39,361 bases of DNA from contig JACPGG010000104.1 in assembly GCA_016182545.1 (NCBI GenBank), positions 9,611 through 48,971 of the forward strand, given 5' to 3'. Numbering within the stretch: position 1 is the first letter of the stretch; every line of letters starts with the position of its first letter. The notes under the pieces were generated by a model. The model worked only from the letters and a program-made list of their open reading frames with translations, was not told the DNA's origin and did no database searches. The stretch is from Ignavibacteriales bacterium (GTDB lineage Bacteria; Bacteroidota; Ignavibacteria; UBA10030; UBA8401). Shown here one piece after another: positions 26,567 to 35,630 of the stretch. The translations under genes were made by a program, and so were the position numbers.

Positions 26567-27280
26567 TTAAACAGCCACTTCTTGAAGTTTGCGTTGCATC
26601 AAGTGAAGATCTTCAACTTTCATCGCTTGCTGTATTGTATAATCTCCGATCTTCGTTCTAGTCAATTCTTTAAGATACCCTCCACATCCCAAGTTCTTAC
26701 CTATGTCGTGTGCTAACGAGCGAATGTAAGTACCCTTGGAGCACACGACACGAAACGTGACAAATGGAAGATCAAAAGCAGTCATCTCAATTTCCTTAAT
26801 GTGAATGGTTCGAGAATCTCTTTCGATCTCTCTTCCCTTTCTCGCATCTTTATAAAGCCGTCGTCCATTTTTCTTTATTGCAGAAAACATAGGGGGTAAT
26901 TGTTGCTGTTCCCCGATGAATGATCTCATTACAGACTCGATTTGTTCAGAGCTAATACCTTTAACTGCTTTTGTTTCAACTATTTCCGTCTCCGAATCAA
27001 AACTTTTTGTAGTGATGCCTAATTCAATTATCCCTGTATATTCTTTTTCAAGATTCTGAAAGTCAGTCATTGATTTCGTTTTCTTGCCGGTGCAGAGTAT
27101 CAAAAGTCCGGTTGCTTTAGGATCGAGCGTACCTGCGTGACCGATCTTTTTGATATTGAACATCGATCGCACCCTGGCGACAACGTCAAAGGATGTCCAA
27201 TCAAGCGGTTTATCGACAAGAATTATCTCGCCTTCATCAAAATCAAGAAATGATTTTAACCCTGCGTGCTCCCACATCAT
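26567..27280 (-). CDS. truB: tRNA pseudouridine(55) synthase
   Basis: TruB makes pseudouridine at position 55 in the T loop of almost all tRNAs. The catalytic Asp53 is in GHAGTLDPKATGLL, preceded by LVDKPLDWTSFDVV. Further on there is YTGIIELGITTKSFD and the RNA-contact block SKGTYIRSLAHDIG. At 237 residues it is short, lacking the C-terminal PUA domain of the E. coli protein, as is common outside Proteobacteria. The ATG overlaps the rbfA stop by 4 nt. Confidence 0.95.
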   Translation of the reverse strand: MMWEHAGLKSFLDFDEGEIILVDKPLDWTSFDVVARVRSMFNIKKIGHAGTLDPKATGLLILCTGKKTKSMTDFQNLEKEYTGIIELGITTKSFDSETEIVETKAVKGISSEQIESVMRSFIGEQQQLPPMFSAIKKNGRRLYKDARKGREIERDSRTIHIKEIEMTAFDLPFVTFRVVCSKGTYIRSLAHDIGKNLGCGGYLKELTRTKIGDYTIQQAMKVEDLHLMQRKLQEVAV

Positions 27281-27636
27281 TCATCCTTTTTTTCATCTTT
27301 ATGGATCTGACGGATCAATTCCTCGATGTGCATAGCATTATCGAGCGATGTGTCATGATGAAACTCAAGCGATGGAGTAAATTTCAGATTCAATCGCGAA
27401 CCAATGAGAGACCGATAGTGTCTCTTTTGCTTTTCGATGTATCTGAGGGTCTTCTCTTTCTTTTCATCGGAACCGAGAATACTCACAAAAACCCTTGCAA
27501 CACGCAGGTCCGGTGTCATTCTTGCTTCGGTGACAGTCGCAAAGCCGTATTCACCACTTCCATTCAATTCACGACTGATGATGATACCAAGTTCCTGACG
27601 CACAAGCGACGCTACTTTTTCAGTTCGAATGGACAT
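27277..27636 (-). CDS. rbfA: Ribosome-binding factor A
   Basis: RbfA is a KH-like 30S maturation factor needed for 16S 5'-end processing and growth in the cold. The 119-residue protein starts RTEKVASLVRQELGIIISRE and has DLRVARVFVSILG followed by SRLNLKFTPSLEFHHD, all typical. It overlaps infB by one base upstream and truB by four bases downstream, the standard order. Confidence 0.94.
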   Translation of the reverse strand: MSIRTEKVASLVRQELGIIISRELNGSGEYGFATVTEARMTPDLRVARVFVSILGSDEKKEKTLRYIEKQKRHYRSLIGSRLNLKFTPSLEFHHDTSLDNAMHIEELIRQIHKDEKKDE

Positions 27637-30302
27637 TAGATCAACTTTCTCTTCGTTTCGACCATCTTGTATGCCTCAATAATATCTCCGACCTTCACAT
27701 CGTTAAAATTCTCCAAACCGATACCGCACTCAAATCCTTTTTCCACTTCTTTAACATCATCTTTGAATCGGCGAAGTGACGCCAGTGTTCCTTCAAAAAC
27801 CGTAAGACCATCCCGTGTTAACCGGACTTTGTTATTTCGAGTGATCTTACCGTCAAGTACAAAGCAGCCCGCAACGAGTCCGATTTTGGGAACTTTGAAC
27901 GTATCGCGAACTTCTACAGTAGCAACAACCTCTTCAGTGATTGTCGGAGCAAGCAATCCTTCAAGTGCATTTTTGATCTCATTGATCGCGTCATAAATGA
28001 TACTGTATAAGCGAATATCGACCTTTTCCGTTTCTGCAAGGCGTCGGGCGTTCAAGTTCGGGCGGACATGGAAGCCGACAATAATTGCCTTTGATGCAGC
28101 GGCAAGGACAACATCGGACTCCGAAATCGCTCCCACGCCTTTGTGTATGACATGAACTTTGACTTCAGCGGTCGATAATTTCATGAGTGAATCAGCCAGA
28201 GCTTCGACCGATCCATCGACATCACCTTTCACAACAATTGAAAGTTCGCGTACTTTAACACCGGCTTGGATTTGCTCGGAGATATCATCCAATGTTACAA
28301 ACCGAACTTGCCTGAAGTCCTGTTCACGTTTCAGTTGCTGACGCTTTATGCTTATTTCCCGAGCAACGCGTTCATTTTCGAGGGCAATCAACTGATCTCC
28401 GGCGGTCGGAATACCATCAAACCCGAGAATTTGAACAGGAGTGGATGGCGGAGCTGCTTCAACTTTGTTGCCTCGTTCATCGAACATTGCTTTCACTTTG
28501 CCGCTATAGACGCCTGCAATGAATGCATCACCAATACGCAATGTTCCTTTTTGAACGAGAACCGTCGCAATCGTACCTTTTCCCTTATCGACTTGTGCTT
28601 CCACAACCGCACCGCGACCGGTACGGTCAGGATTTGCCTTGAGGTCAAGGATCTCAGCTTCGAGTAATATTTTTTCGAGAAGGATGTCCATGCTCTTCCC
28701 TGTCTTTGCCGATACTTCAACGGACTGATATTTTCCGCCCCACTCTTCGACAAGTACACCTTTCTCCGATAATTGCTGCCGTATCCTATCAGGGTTTGCT
28801 TCCGGCTTATCAACTTTGTTGATAGCAATAATGATTGGAACATTCGCCGCTTTTGCGTGGTTGATCGCTTCAATCGTTTGGGGCATCACATTATCTTCAG
28901 CAGCCACAACCAAGACGACGATATCAGTCAATTGAGCACCGCGTGCACGCATGGCGGAAAATGCTTCGTGACCGGGCGTATCCAAAAATGTTATATGCTT
29001 GCCAGTAGGGAGCGTCACTTCATACGCCCCGATATGCTGGGTAATTCCACCCGCCTCACCTGCTACGACATTTGCATTGCGAATATAATCCAACATTGAG
29101 GTCTTTCCATGATCCACATGTCCCATTATTGTTACCACCGGAGGTCTGGGTTTCAATGTTTCTTCAGAATCCGGGATGTCATCAAGTATATCCACTGTAA
29201 ACTCGGATTCGAATTCGACCTGCTTCCCAAACTCATCTGCCAGCAATATGATGGTATCTTTATCCAACCGTTGATTGATAGAGACCATCATTCCAAGACT
29301 GATGCATTTGGCGATGACATCCGAAGCGGAAACCTTCATTAAATTTGCGATCTCACCAACAGTCACAAATTCAGTGACATGCAGTTTGGTGGCTTCGAGA
29401 GCTTTTGCTTCATCTTGCAGTGCCTGTTGCTCCTCACGTTCTTTCTTTCTTTTCTTTCTGTGTGCGGCACGTGTGCTGACAGCGGTATCGCCACCTTCAA
29501 TATCCGTCAGTGTCCGTTTGATCGCTTCCTGAACTTCCACAGCATTAATTTCGTACGGGCGAAGTTTCCCTTTTTTCTTTTTCTTCTTGCCAATCTCTTC
29601 TTCGGTTTCAACTTCCGAACTTTTTGGTTCTACACCTTTTTCCGAAGAAACTTTCTTTTTCTTTTTCTTTTTCTTACGGAGTTCATCTGCCTCACTTAAT
29701 CGTGAGGTGGTTTGCGATGCTGGTTTATCGGATTTTTTCTCTAATCTTTTAGGTTTTGTAAGTTCAATTTTTCCTTTGACCGTCAAACCTCTCATTTGAG
29801 TCCCGCGTCCCGCGCGAAGAGTTTCAAGCGGTGAAGAGGAACCATCCTCTTCTTTTTCTGCTTTTTCCCTATCAGGTTGTTGAAATTCGACTGACTTTAC
29901 AACACCTCTTTCATCCATCAAAGGTTTCGTCTCTTCAATAGATTGTTCGAGTTGCTGAGTTTGTTCCTGTTCAACCGCCGGTTCTCCGATTCTTTCGATC
30001 TGTTTTATCGTCTCATGCTTTGTCTTTTTCTCATCGTCCTCATCTTTTTCCTTTGTATCGGCGGTCTTCTTTCGAGTCTCCTTCATCTCTGCGATCTTGC
30101 GTTGGTGTCGCTCGGCGTTATCCTTCTCTTTTTTGAAATGAGCATGGATGTCGCGCAACATATCATCATCGATAGATGACATGATTGTTTTGACCGACGT
30201 ATGGCCCTTCTTCGTGAGAAAAGCAATCACATCGTTGTGACTGATATTCAGATCTTTTGCAACGTCTTTAACTTTTATTTTTTTTGCAGCTGTATCGGAC
30301 AT
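27636..30302 (-). CDS. infB: Translation initiation factor IF-2
   Basis: IF-2 is the GTPase that brings initiator tRNA to the 30S subunit. The 888-residue protein has an N-terminal IF2N domain (VKDVAKDLNISHNDVIAFL), a long charged linker with oligo-lysine runs (eight Lys near 210 and six near 240), a second IF2N-like segment, and the G domain with GHVDHGKTS (near 395), DTPGHEAF, NKVDKPE, then domains II-IV. The linker is encoded by an AAG/AAA hexanucleotide-like microsatellite. The order nusA-infB-rbfA is standard; no YlxR or L7Ae-like gene is inserted between nusA and infB. Confidence 0.96.
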   Translation of the reverse strand: MSDTAAKKIKVKDVAKDLNISHNDVIAFLTKKGHTSVKTIMSSIDDDMLRDIHAHFKKEKDNAERHQRKIAEMKETRKKTADTKEKDEDDEKKTKHETIKQIERIGEPAVEQEQTQQLEQSIEETKPLMDERGVVKSVEFQQPDREKAEKEEDGSSSPLETLRAGRGTQMRGLTVKGKIELTKPKRLEKKSDKPASQTTSRLSEADELRKKKKKKKKVSSEKGVEPKSSEVETEEEIGKKKKKKGKLRPYEINAVEVQEAIKRTLTDIEGGDTAVSTRAAHRKKRKKEREEQQALQDEAKALEATKLHVTEFVTVGEIANLMKVSASDVIAKCISLGMMVSINQRLDKDTIILLADEFGKQVEFESEFTVDILDDIPDSEETLKPRPPVVTIMGHVDHGKTSMLDYIRNANVVAGEAGGITQHIGAYEVTLPTGKHITFLDTPGHEAFSAMRARGAQLTDIVVLVVAAEDNVMPQTIEAINHAKAANVPIIIAINKVDKPEANPDRIRQQLSEKGVLVEEWGGKYQSVEVSAKTGKSMDILLEKILLEAEILDLKANPDRTGRGAVVEAQVDKGKGTIATVLVQKGTLRIGDAFIAGVYSGKVKAMFDERGNKVEAAPPSTPVQILGFDGIPTAGDQLIALENERVAREISIKRQQLKREQDFRQVRFVTLDDISEQIQAGVKVRELSIVVKGDVDGSVEALADSLMKLSTAEVKVHVIHKGVGAISESDVVLAAASKAIIVGFHVRPNLNARRLAETEKVDIRLYSIIYDAINEIKNALEGLLAPTITEEVVATVEVRDTFKVPKIGLVAGCFVLDGKITRNNKVRLTRDGLTVFEGTLASLRRFKDDVKEVEKGFECGIGLENFNDVKVGDIIEAYKMVETKRKLI

Positions 30303-30329
30303 TGATTTCCTTTTTGTGTACTACTGTTG

Positions 30330-31628
30330 TTAGGATGAAGCCTTCTCAATTTTCGGCTTTTCGACTTCTTCCTCATCTTCTTCGTCGTCATCTTCATCCA
30401 CTTCAGCCTCCTCGTACTCTTTCTTGATCAGTTCGACGAGCTCCGTAAGTTTTTCTTCTTCAATGCCCGTTTCATCCACAAGATCACTGATATCGGCATC
30501 GATGACTTCTTTTGCGGTTTCATATCCTGCCTCGACAAACTTATTATAGAACTCTTCTCCGAGGTCAGTTTTAAATTCTTCAAGGTCGATATCATACTCG
30601 CTCCCTTCTTTCACAAGTTGGATGTCATATCCCGTCAATTTGCTTGCGAGCCTTATATTCTGTCCTCCTTTACCGATCGCCATAGATACCTGATCTTCGG
30701 CAACGGTAACGACCGCTTTTCTATTTTCCTGATCGAGCTGGACGTTCTTTAATTTAGCAGGCGCCAGTGCACGGGAAATAAACACCAGCGATTCTTCGCT
30801 GTAATTGATGACGTCGATATTCTCGTTATTCAATTCGCGTACAATCGCATGGATGCGGACCCCTTTCATACCGACGCAGGCACCCACTGCATCAATCCTG
30901 TCATCGGAAGATTCAACGGCAACCTTTGCGCGCTCACCGGGCTCACGGGCAATGCTCTTTATTTCGATAATCCCATCATATACTTCAGGAATTTCAAGCT
31001 CAAACAATCGTTCAAGAAAACGCGGATCGGTCCGGGAAATAATAACCATCGGTCCGCTTGTATTTTTCCGTACTTCCTTTACAATCCCACGGACTGTATC
31101 GCCTTTCTTAAATCGTTCCTTCGGAATCTGTTCACCGCGTGGTAGAAGCAATTCATTTTTATTGTGCATGATCAGCAGATCATTGTTGCGGATCTGATAT
31201 ACTTCGCCAACAACGATCTCGCCGGCAGAATTCGAATACTCATTGTACACGAGTTCTTTTTCAATTTCTTTCAACCGTTGAGTAAAGTTTTGTTTTGCCG
31301 TCGTGACCAATCGCCGCCCAAACTGGGCTAAAGGGATGATCTCAACATAATCGTCGCCGATCTGCAATTCTTCACCGGACAATTTTCTTGCTGTTTCAAC
31401 ATCTATTTGCAGGTTCGGGTCCTCAACATTTTCCACGACGGAACGTTCCAAATAAATTTCAATGTCCCCTTTATCCAGGTTCACTACAACGTCAAATTTA
31501 GCTTCCAGTCCGTACTTCTTCCGGACCATCATGCCAAAAATATCCTCTACAATTCCTGCCAGGATATCCTTATCAATGCTCTTCTCGCGCACCAAGCCGG
31601 AAAACGATTCAACTATCTCGTGATTCAT
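30330..31628 (-). CDS. nusA: Transcription termination/antitermination factor NusA
   Basis: NusA binds RNA polymerase and RNA and stimulates pausing, termination or antitermination. The 432-residue protein has the N-terminal polymerase-binding domain, an S1 domain (near 135-200, EIVVGEVYQIRNNDLLI), and KH domains (GACVGMKGVRIHAIVRELNN; VSMAIGKGGQNIRLASKL). The C-terminal 60 residues are acidic, ending in a D/E-rich stretch, and include a short helix-hairpin-helix-like DISDLVDETGIEEEKL. In E. coli NusA represses its own operon through leader terminators; the hairpin upstream of rimP would suit such control here. Confidence 0.96.
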   Translation of the reverse strand: MNHEIVESFSGLVREKSIDKDILAGIVEDIFGMMVRKKYGLEAKFDVVVNLDKGDIEIYLERSVVENVEDPNLQIDVETARKLSGEELQIGDDYVEIIPLAQFGRRLVTTAKQNFTQRLKEIEKELVYNEYSNSAGEIVVGEVYQIRNNDLLIMHNKNELLLPRGEQIPKERFKKGDTVRGIVKEVRKNTSGPMVIISRTDPRFLERLFELEIPEVYDGIIEIKSIAREPGERAKVAVESSDDRIDAVGACVGMKGVRIHAIVRELNNENIDVINYSEESLVFISRALAPAKLKNVQLDQENRKAVVTVAEDQVSMAIGKGGQNIRLASKLTGYDIQLVKEGSEYDIDLEEFKTDLGEEFYNKFVEAGYETAKEVIDADISDLVDETGIEEEKLTELVELIKKEYEEAEVDEDDDEEDEEEVEKPKIEKASS

Positions 31629-31658
31629 TACACTTCTCCAAAAATATTTACTGCTGCA

Positions 31659-32117
31659 TTACTTTAATTTAGGAATAATATACGTTTCAATAATATGAGG
31701 AAACTCAATTGTCACCGATTTTCCTTTTTGAAGGATCGAAACAGAATTCTCATTCACCTGATCCAAGACCCCTTCAGCGGCAACCTTCTTTCCTTCTTCC
31801 ATACTGACGATCTTGCATGTTCTGCCGATATTCTTTTTATACTGTCGTAACAATTTCAACGGTCTATCCAAGCCGGGTGATGAAACATCAAGTCTGTACC
31901 TTCCTTGAATAATATCAGATTCATCCAGAATTGTTGCGAGTTCCCTGCTGATGTTTGAACATTGGTCAAGTAAAATTCCTGAATCAGTATCGACATACAG
32001 CTCTACAACTTTACTTGTCCGTTCCCCACGGATGAGCAGATCGACCAAAAATGCATCATTACGATCAATGATCGGCTGAGCCAACACTTTAATTTTTTCA
32101 ACAATAGTATCTGACAT
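31659..32117 (-). CDS. rimP: Ribosome maturation factor RimP
   Basis: RimP assists 30S assembly. The protein of 152 residues has LVDLLIRGERTSKVVELYVDTDSG and the central SSPGLDRPL (family consensus EVSSPGLDRPL), with a C-terminal SH3-like domain. I prefer the ATG at 32117 (MSDTIVEKIK), with GGTGG as the ribosome binding site, over an upstream frame start at 32141 that lies inside the leader hairpin. It is the first gene of the rimP-nusA-infB-rbfA-truB-ribF-rpsO-pnp operon. Confidence 0.94.
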   Translation of the reverse strand: MSDTIVEKIKVLAQPIIDRNDAFLVDLLIRGERTSKVVELYVDTDSGILLDQCSNISRELATILDESDIIQGRYRLDVSSPGLDRPLKLLRQYKKNIGRTCKIVSMEEGKKVAAEGVLDQVNENSVSILQKGKSVTIEFPHIIETYIIPKLK

Positions 32118-32124
32118 AACCACC

Positions 32125-32155
32125 AAAAAAAAGTCCCGCAAAAGAGGCGGGACTT
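32125..32155 (-). terminator. Terminator/attenuator hairpin in the rimP leader
   Basis: On the minus strand aagtcccgc (32155-32147) pairs perfectly with gcgggactt (32139-32131) across a 7-nt loop and runs into eight T residues, 8 nt before the rimP ATG. It lies downstream of a promoter at 32166-32194, so it may act as an attenuator for the operon, as well as ending the upstream gene. Confidence 0.85.
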
Positions 32156-32165
32156 ACGACACACA

Positions 32166-32194
32166 AATATACCAAAGTTTTGACCGACTCGCAA
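32166..32194 (-). promoter_or_regulatory. Promoter of the rimP-nusA-infB operon
   Basis: On the minus strand TTGCGA (32194-32189), a 17-nt spacer and TATATT (32171-32166) form a sigma70-like promoter in the 87-nt gap before rimP. TATATTTG also fits the TAnnTTTG element of Bacteroidia promoters. The expected start near 32159 places the hairpin at the very 5' end of the transcript. Confidence 0.65.
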
Positions 32195-32204
32195 GGAATA
32201 ATTC

Positions 32205-35147
32205 CTAGAAGAACGCCCTTACTTCCATCCTTCCGGTATGAATGACGTTTACCCTCGTTGCAGTTCTGCCTGAATATTGAAGTGAAAACTGAACATTGGA
32301 GCCTAACTTATAATCGGATGTAGCAGACCATAGGTACTGTTTCCCAAGATCTCTGCCGGAACTCAATTCGAACGGAAGCGTGTACTGAGCAGGCGCATTT
32401 GAAACAAGTACCTCTTCACGTGTAAATTCGATTCGCACCTGCCCATTTCCTTGAAATGACAGTACCGTACGAACTGTTTGACCATTAAAGTCTGCCAGCA
32501 CGGATTGGGTACCAAGTTTATCTTCTGATTGGTTTGTTTCAATCTTAAAACCAATTTCGAGATTTTGTTCCGGACGGTATGAAAAATCAGTAGCAAGTCC
32601 CGCTGATGATATTTGTCGTTGCTGATTGATCCGTGATATTGATACGGCATTATCATTTTTAAATATGACATCGGTTTGATTCGTAACTTCATTCGATATC
32701 TGAAATCTTGAACGCAACGATCTTTCACGCGTATAATTCTTTTCGGTCCCTGAAGAATACTGACTTATTCCTTTTCGTTGATTAAAACGAAGTCTGAATG
32801 AATACTCCGGGCGATTCTCGAAGAAATGAAGATCTTGCTGGAGGAATTGAAATCCAAACTGAGTTGTAACGGGATGAAGGAAACGATTCAGGTTTAACAA
32901 ATAAATCTCCTTTATGTCCGTTTCGGTGCTTCGTTCTTCGAGCCGGATATATGTTTCAGACGAAAGAGCAGATGCTACTTTTTCAACCAATGAATTTTGT
33001 TGCTTCATAAATCTACCCGGCAGTATCCTTACCTTCGAAGAAACTTTGACATTGATGATCGGGATCAAATTATCACTGTTTATTACGATTGCATTATATT
33101 CCCCGTCGTAACGGTCTGGCCGGAATTCATTTTCATCATTAACATCAACGATGCCGTCGTTGTCTGCATCAGCCCATATATATTGTCCCTCCCCTTTTCG
33201 AACTTTATAGAAAATACGCTCCAGTTTTGCGGTCCGCTGTGTCGCAGCATCATAGAACAGATCGATGTCAAGTCCTTGCGAAAAAGGACGGTATCTGGAT
33301 TGTACTTTTATCAGTGTCGTTTGCTGATTCAAATTTGAAGATTGAAATTCTTTTTCATACTTCTTCTCACGAAGTGTTACAGTCGTTGATCCGCTGAAAT
33401 TCTGAATTTCCCTGACGCGAACCGTATAACTCTGTGTCAGTGAAGAAGACTGGGGGATCACTGCGCCTGAATCAAAGGCTTGATCATTTCTCCACTCGTA
33501 CTCTGCAGAAGCATCAAATCCATACACTTCGGTGGCAGATACTTTCGGCGATACAAGTGAAAATGAATAACTCACAGAAGTAAGGGAATCAGAGAGTTCT
33601 TGCTTCACTTGCCTCTCTTCTTCTTCAAACCTGACTGCCGGTGTCAGCGAGAACACTGTGTATTCCATATTCCCTTTTTGACGGAACCAGGTATTTGAGA
33701 CAAAATTTGTTTTTTCTTTTCCGGAAATAGTTTCAATATAATATTGGATCGCCGGATATTTATCAATCTTCAGATCGATTCCACCATCATAGCGCACCGA
33801 TGAGAATTGTTTGGTTCTTTCAAGCGATCCTATTCCGGTGGAGATGCTGACATTTTCAATAGGCATATATACCAACTTTCCTTCGCGGATCTCTTCCGTT
33901 GCTTGATTTGTTGAAAGCAAACTATCCGTGCTCCACTTCCTGCCGAATTCGACTTCGTTTGCTCTATCGAATGAAAGAAAAGTATTTTCTCTGTAGCGCT
34001 CATAAAACGAAATATCGAATGAACCTATATCTGTAGCGCCGAACATCACATTGCGCGGTGAGTATCGTGCATTGACCTTAAATCCTTTCCCATCGTTAGT
34101 ATTGTCGCCTATTAAAGAAAATCTGTTTTGATCGAAGCTGCTTGCGGCGAATTCTGCATCAATAATAAGATCCTTGAAAGGGGAAACAGTAGATTGAAGC
34201 GCATATAGTTGGTGCAATTGAGCAGTCGGAAGAATAATAATGGGTAAATATTGTCCCTGCTTAGTCCCTACAAATTTGTATCTCCCAATTCCCTCACGAA
34301 TATAATCTCCATTGCCATTTCCAACGCTGGAAAAAGCAATATTGTATATTGCATTTGTATCATTTTGAGAATAGTGATAAAACCGAAATTGTTGTCCGTT
34401 GATCATTGTATCGACAGCTGCATAATTACCTTTTCCAACGCCAAGGGAATCCCTCCCGACAGTAAGAACGCCGGATTTTACTGCGGTTGTATTTCCGCTT
34501 TGCCGTAATATCTCTTTGTCAGATTCAGAAAGAGAAATATCTATTGGTGAATCTTGATCATCTCCTTCACGATAGTACTGCACACGCAGAGAAATAGCAT
34601 CACTGATCTTTGCGGATGATCCGGCGCCGACAAAGTTACGTGTGAATTGCCTGTCGGAATATTCAAAATCAACAACAATACGTGATGCACCCGTGATCAA
34701 GCGGCGTGTAGAGAACGTTATTTCAGCGCTGCCGTAATCAATCGAGTAATCGTTATTGTCTCCCCGTACCATTTCAATTCCATCAATAAAGATACGCTCA
34801 GAGCCTGCAATGATTATTATATTTCTTTCGTTGTTTTTACCGTTTAACCGATATGGACCCTGCACCCCTTCAATCCCTTGAAATTGATTGGAATGAAATT
34901 TTCCGCGCGATGTCGCTCCTACTAAAAATGCTTCTGTACCGGGAATTGTGGTTTTATAATCCGCACTTAAACGAGCCCCCTGTAATTTTCGATTGACCGA
35001 AGCGAATTCACTTCCAGTTGAACCGAATTGAAAATCGCCAAGAGTTGCAATGTAGGTGGGACTTTTGATTTCAACAAACACATTGTCGATCTCTTGCAGT
35101 GTTTGAGTATTTCCCTGGGGTTGAATCGGCGTATTTTCATCGGTCAA
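32205..35147 (-). CDS. Large outer-membrane beta-barrel-like protein, main part
   Basis: I do not recognise a named function. The frame encodes about 980 residues rich in alternating beta-strand patterns (many aromatic/Gln/Ser/Arg strands of the type found in outer-membrane barrels) and ends in a strand with terminal aromatic residues (MEVRAFF), as barrels usually do. Near its start TDENTPIQPQGNTQTLQEID resembles a block I recall from SprA-like and related uncharacterised surface proteins of this lineage. A calcium-loop-like DADNDGIVDVNDENEF occurs around residue 660. The assumed start is a TTG; in truth the frame continues upstream (SSDIEILAAL) and belongs to the signal-peptide fragment at 35161-35577, so this is part of a broken gene. 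Confidence 0.75.
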   Translation of the reverse strand: MTDENTPIQPQGNTQTLQEIDNVFVEIKSPTYIATLGDFQFGSTGSEFASVNRKLQGARLSADYKTTIPGTEAFLVGATSRGKFHSNQFQGIEGVQGPYRLNGKNNERNIIIIAGSERIFIDGIEMVRGDNNDYSIDYGSAEITFSTRRLITGASRIVVDFEYSDRQFTRNFVGAGSSAKISDAISLRVQYYREGDDQDSPIDISLSESDKEILRQSGNTTAVKSGVLTVGRDSLGVGKGNYAAVDTMINGQQFRFYHYSQNDTNAIYNIAFSSVGNGNGDYIREGIGRYKFVGTKQGQYLPIIILPTAQLHQLYALQSTVSPFKDLIIDAEFAASSFDQNRFSLIGDNTNDGKGFKVNARYSPRNVMFGATDIGSFDISFYERYRENTFLSFDRANEVEFGRKWSTDSLLSTNQATEEIREGKLVYMPIENVSISTGIGSLERTKQFSSVRYDGGIDLKIDKYPAIQYYIETISGKEKTNFVSNTWFRQKGNMEYTVFSLTPAVRFEEEERQVKQELSDSLTSVSYSFSLVSPKVSATEVYGFDASAEYEWRNDQAFDSGAVIPQSSSLTQSYTVRVREIQNFSGSTTVTLREKKYEKEFQSSNLNQQTTLIKVQSRYRPFSQGLDIDLFYDAATQRTAKLERIFYKVRKGEGQYIWADADNDGIVDVNDENEFRPDRYDGEYNAIVINSDNLIPIINVKVSSKVRILPGRFMKQQNSLVEKVASALSSETYIRLEERSTETDIKEIYLLNLNRFLHPVTTQFGFQFLQQDLHFFENRPEYSFRLRFNQRKGISQYSSGTEKNYTRERSLRSRFQISNEVTNQTDVIFKNDNAVSISRINQQRQISSAGLATDFSYRPEQNLEIGFKIETNQSEDKLGTQSVLADFNGQTVRTVLSFQGNGQVRIEFTREEVLVSNAPAQYTLPFELSSGRDLGKQYLWSATSDYKLGSNVQFSLQYSGRTATRVNVIHTGRMEVRAFF

Positions 35148-35160
35148 TGCGGCGAGTATT

Positions 35161-35577
35161 TCAATATCGCTGGAAAGTGGGACCGAATATATTTGTGAAG
35201 GTTCCTTCTTGCTGTACTACGGCGAGCCTCGATGATTTTTTTCCTGTATCCGGTTTAAAAACAATTGAACGAAGACTATAGGATTGTTTTAGCGAAAGAG
35301 GCAAATGATGGTACTGAACATAGAGCACAGCAGGTCGATCTCCAAGTTCCTGTAGTGTAACCAAAAGAGATTTTTTAAACCTATCGTATGCATAATCATG
35401 GATCCGAATCGAGTCAGCAAAAACGACCAGTGAGGATGGATCGATAAAATTTTTGGACAGCGTAACCGTAAATGTTGACGAGTCGTGCGGAATCGGGAAT
35501 GAATCCACATGCAGCGAATACTGCGCGGAGAGTAACACAGGAATAAAGAATAAGCTTTTTACTATTGATGGTCTCAT
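35161..35577 (-). CDS. N-terminal fragment of the outer-membrane protein, with signal peptide
   Basis: The 138-residue frame starts with a signal peptide (MRPSIVKSLFFIPVLLSAQ) and a beta-rich domain ending in EGTFTNIFGPTFQRY before a stop. Related proteins, as I recall them, continue from IFGP through a KSGSI..RG and SGLRLQLSGKL region to the TDENTPIQPQG block; that bridge of about 30 residues is missing, and the continuation (SSDIEILAALTDE) is in another frame. So 35161-35577 and 32205-35147 are one gene with a deletion-frameshift at about 35160-35180. Alternatively this is an independent small exported protein, which I consider unlikely. Confidence 0.75.
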   Translation of the reverse strand: MRPSIVKSLFFIPVLLSAQYSLHVDSFPIPHDSSTFTVTLSKNFIDPSSLVVFADSIRIHDYAYDRFKKSLLVTLQELGDRPAVLYVQYHHLPLSLKQSYSLRSIVFKPDTGKKSSRLAVVQQEGTFTNIFGPTFQRY

Positions 35578-35630
35578 TCAAGCCGGACAAATAAACAGTA
35601 AAAAGTTACGGTAAACCCCCATGAGATGAA

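Larger units (their letters stand above)
32205..35577 (-). pseudogene. Outer-membrane barrel gene disrupted near its N-terminus
   Basis: The signal-peptide fragment and the barrel frame are adjacent, on the same strand and overlap in open frame around 35161-35190. The junction behaves like the two in pnp: missing conserved sequence plus a change of frame. Real gene decay and an assembly fault remain open. Confidence 0.65.

Noticed and set aside
32166-32194. Reading the rimP promoter as a Bacteroides-type promoter only
   Set aside because: TATATTTG fits TAnnTTTG, but the other four promoters lack the TTTG and share the 17-nt sigma70 spacing, so the sigma70 reading explains all five.
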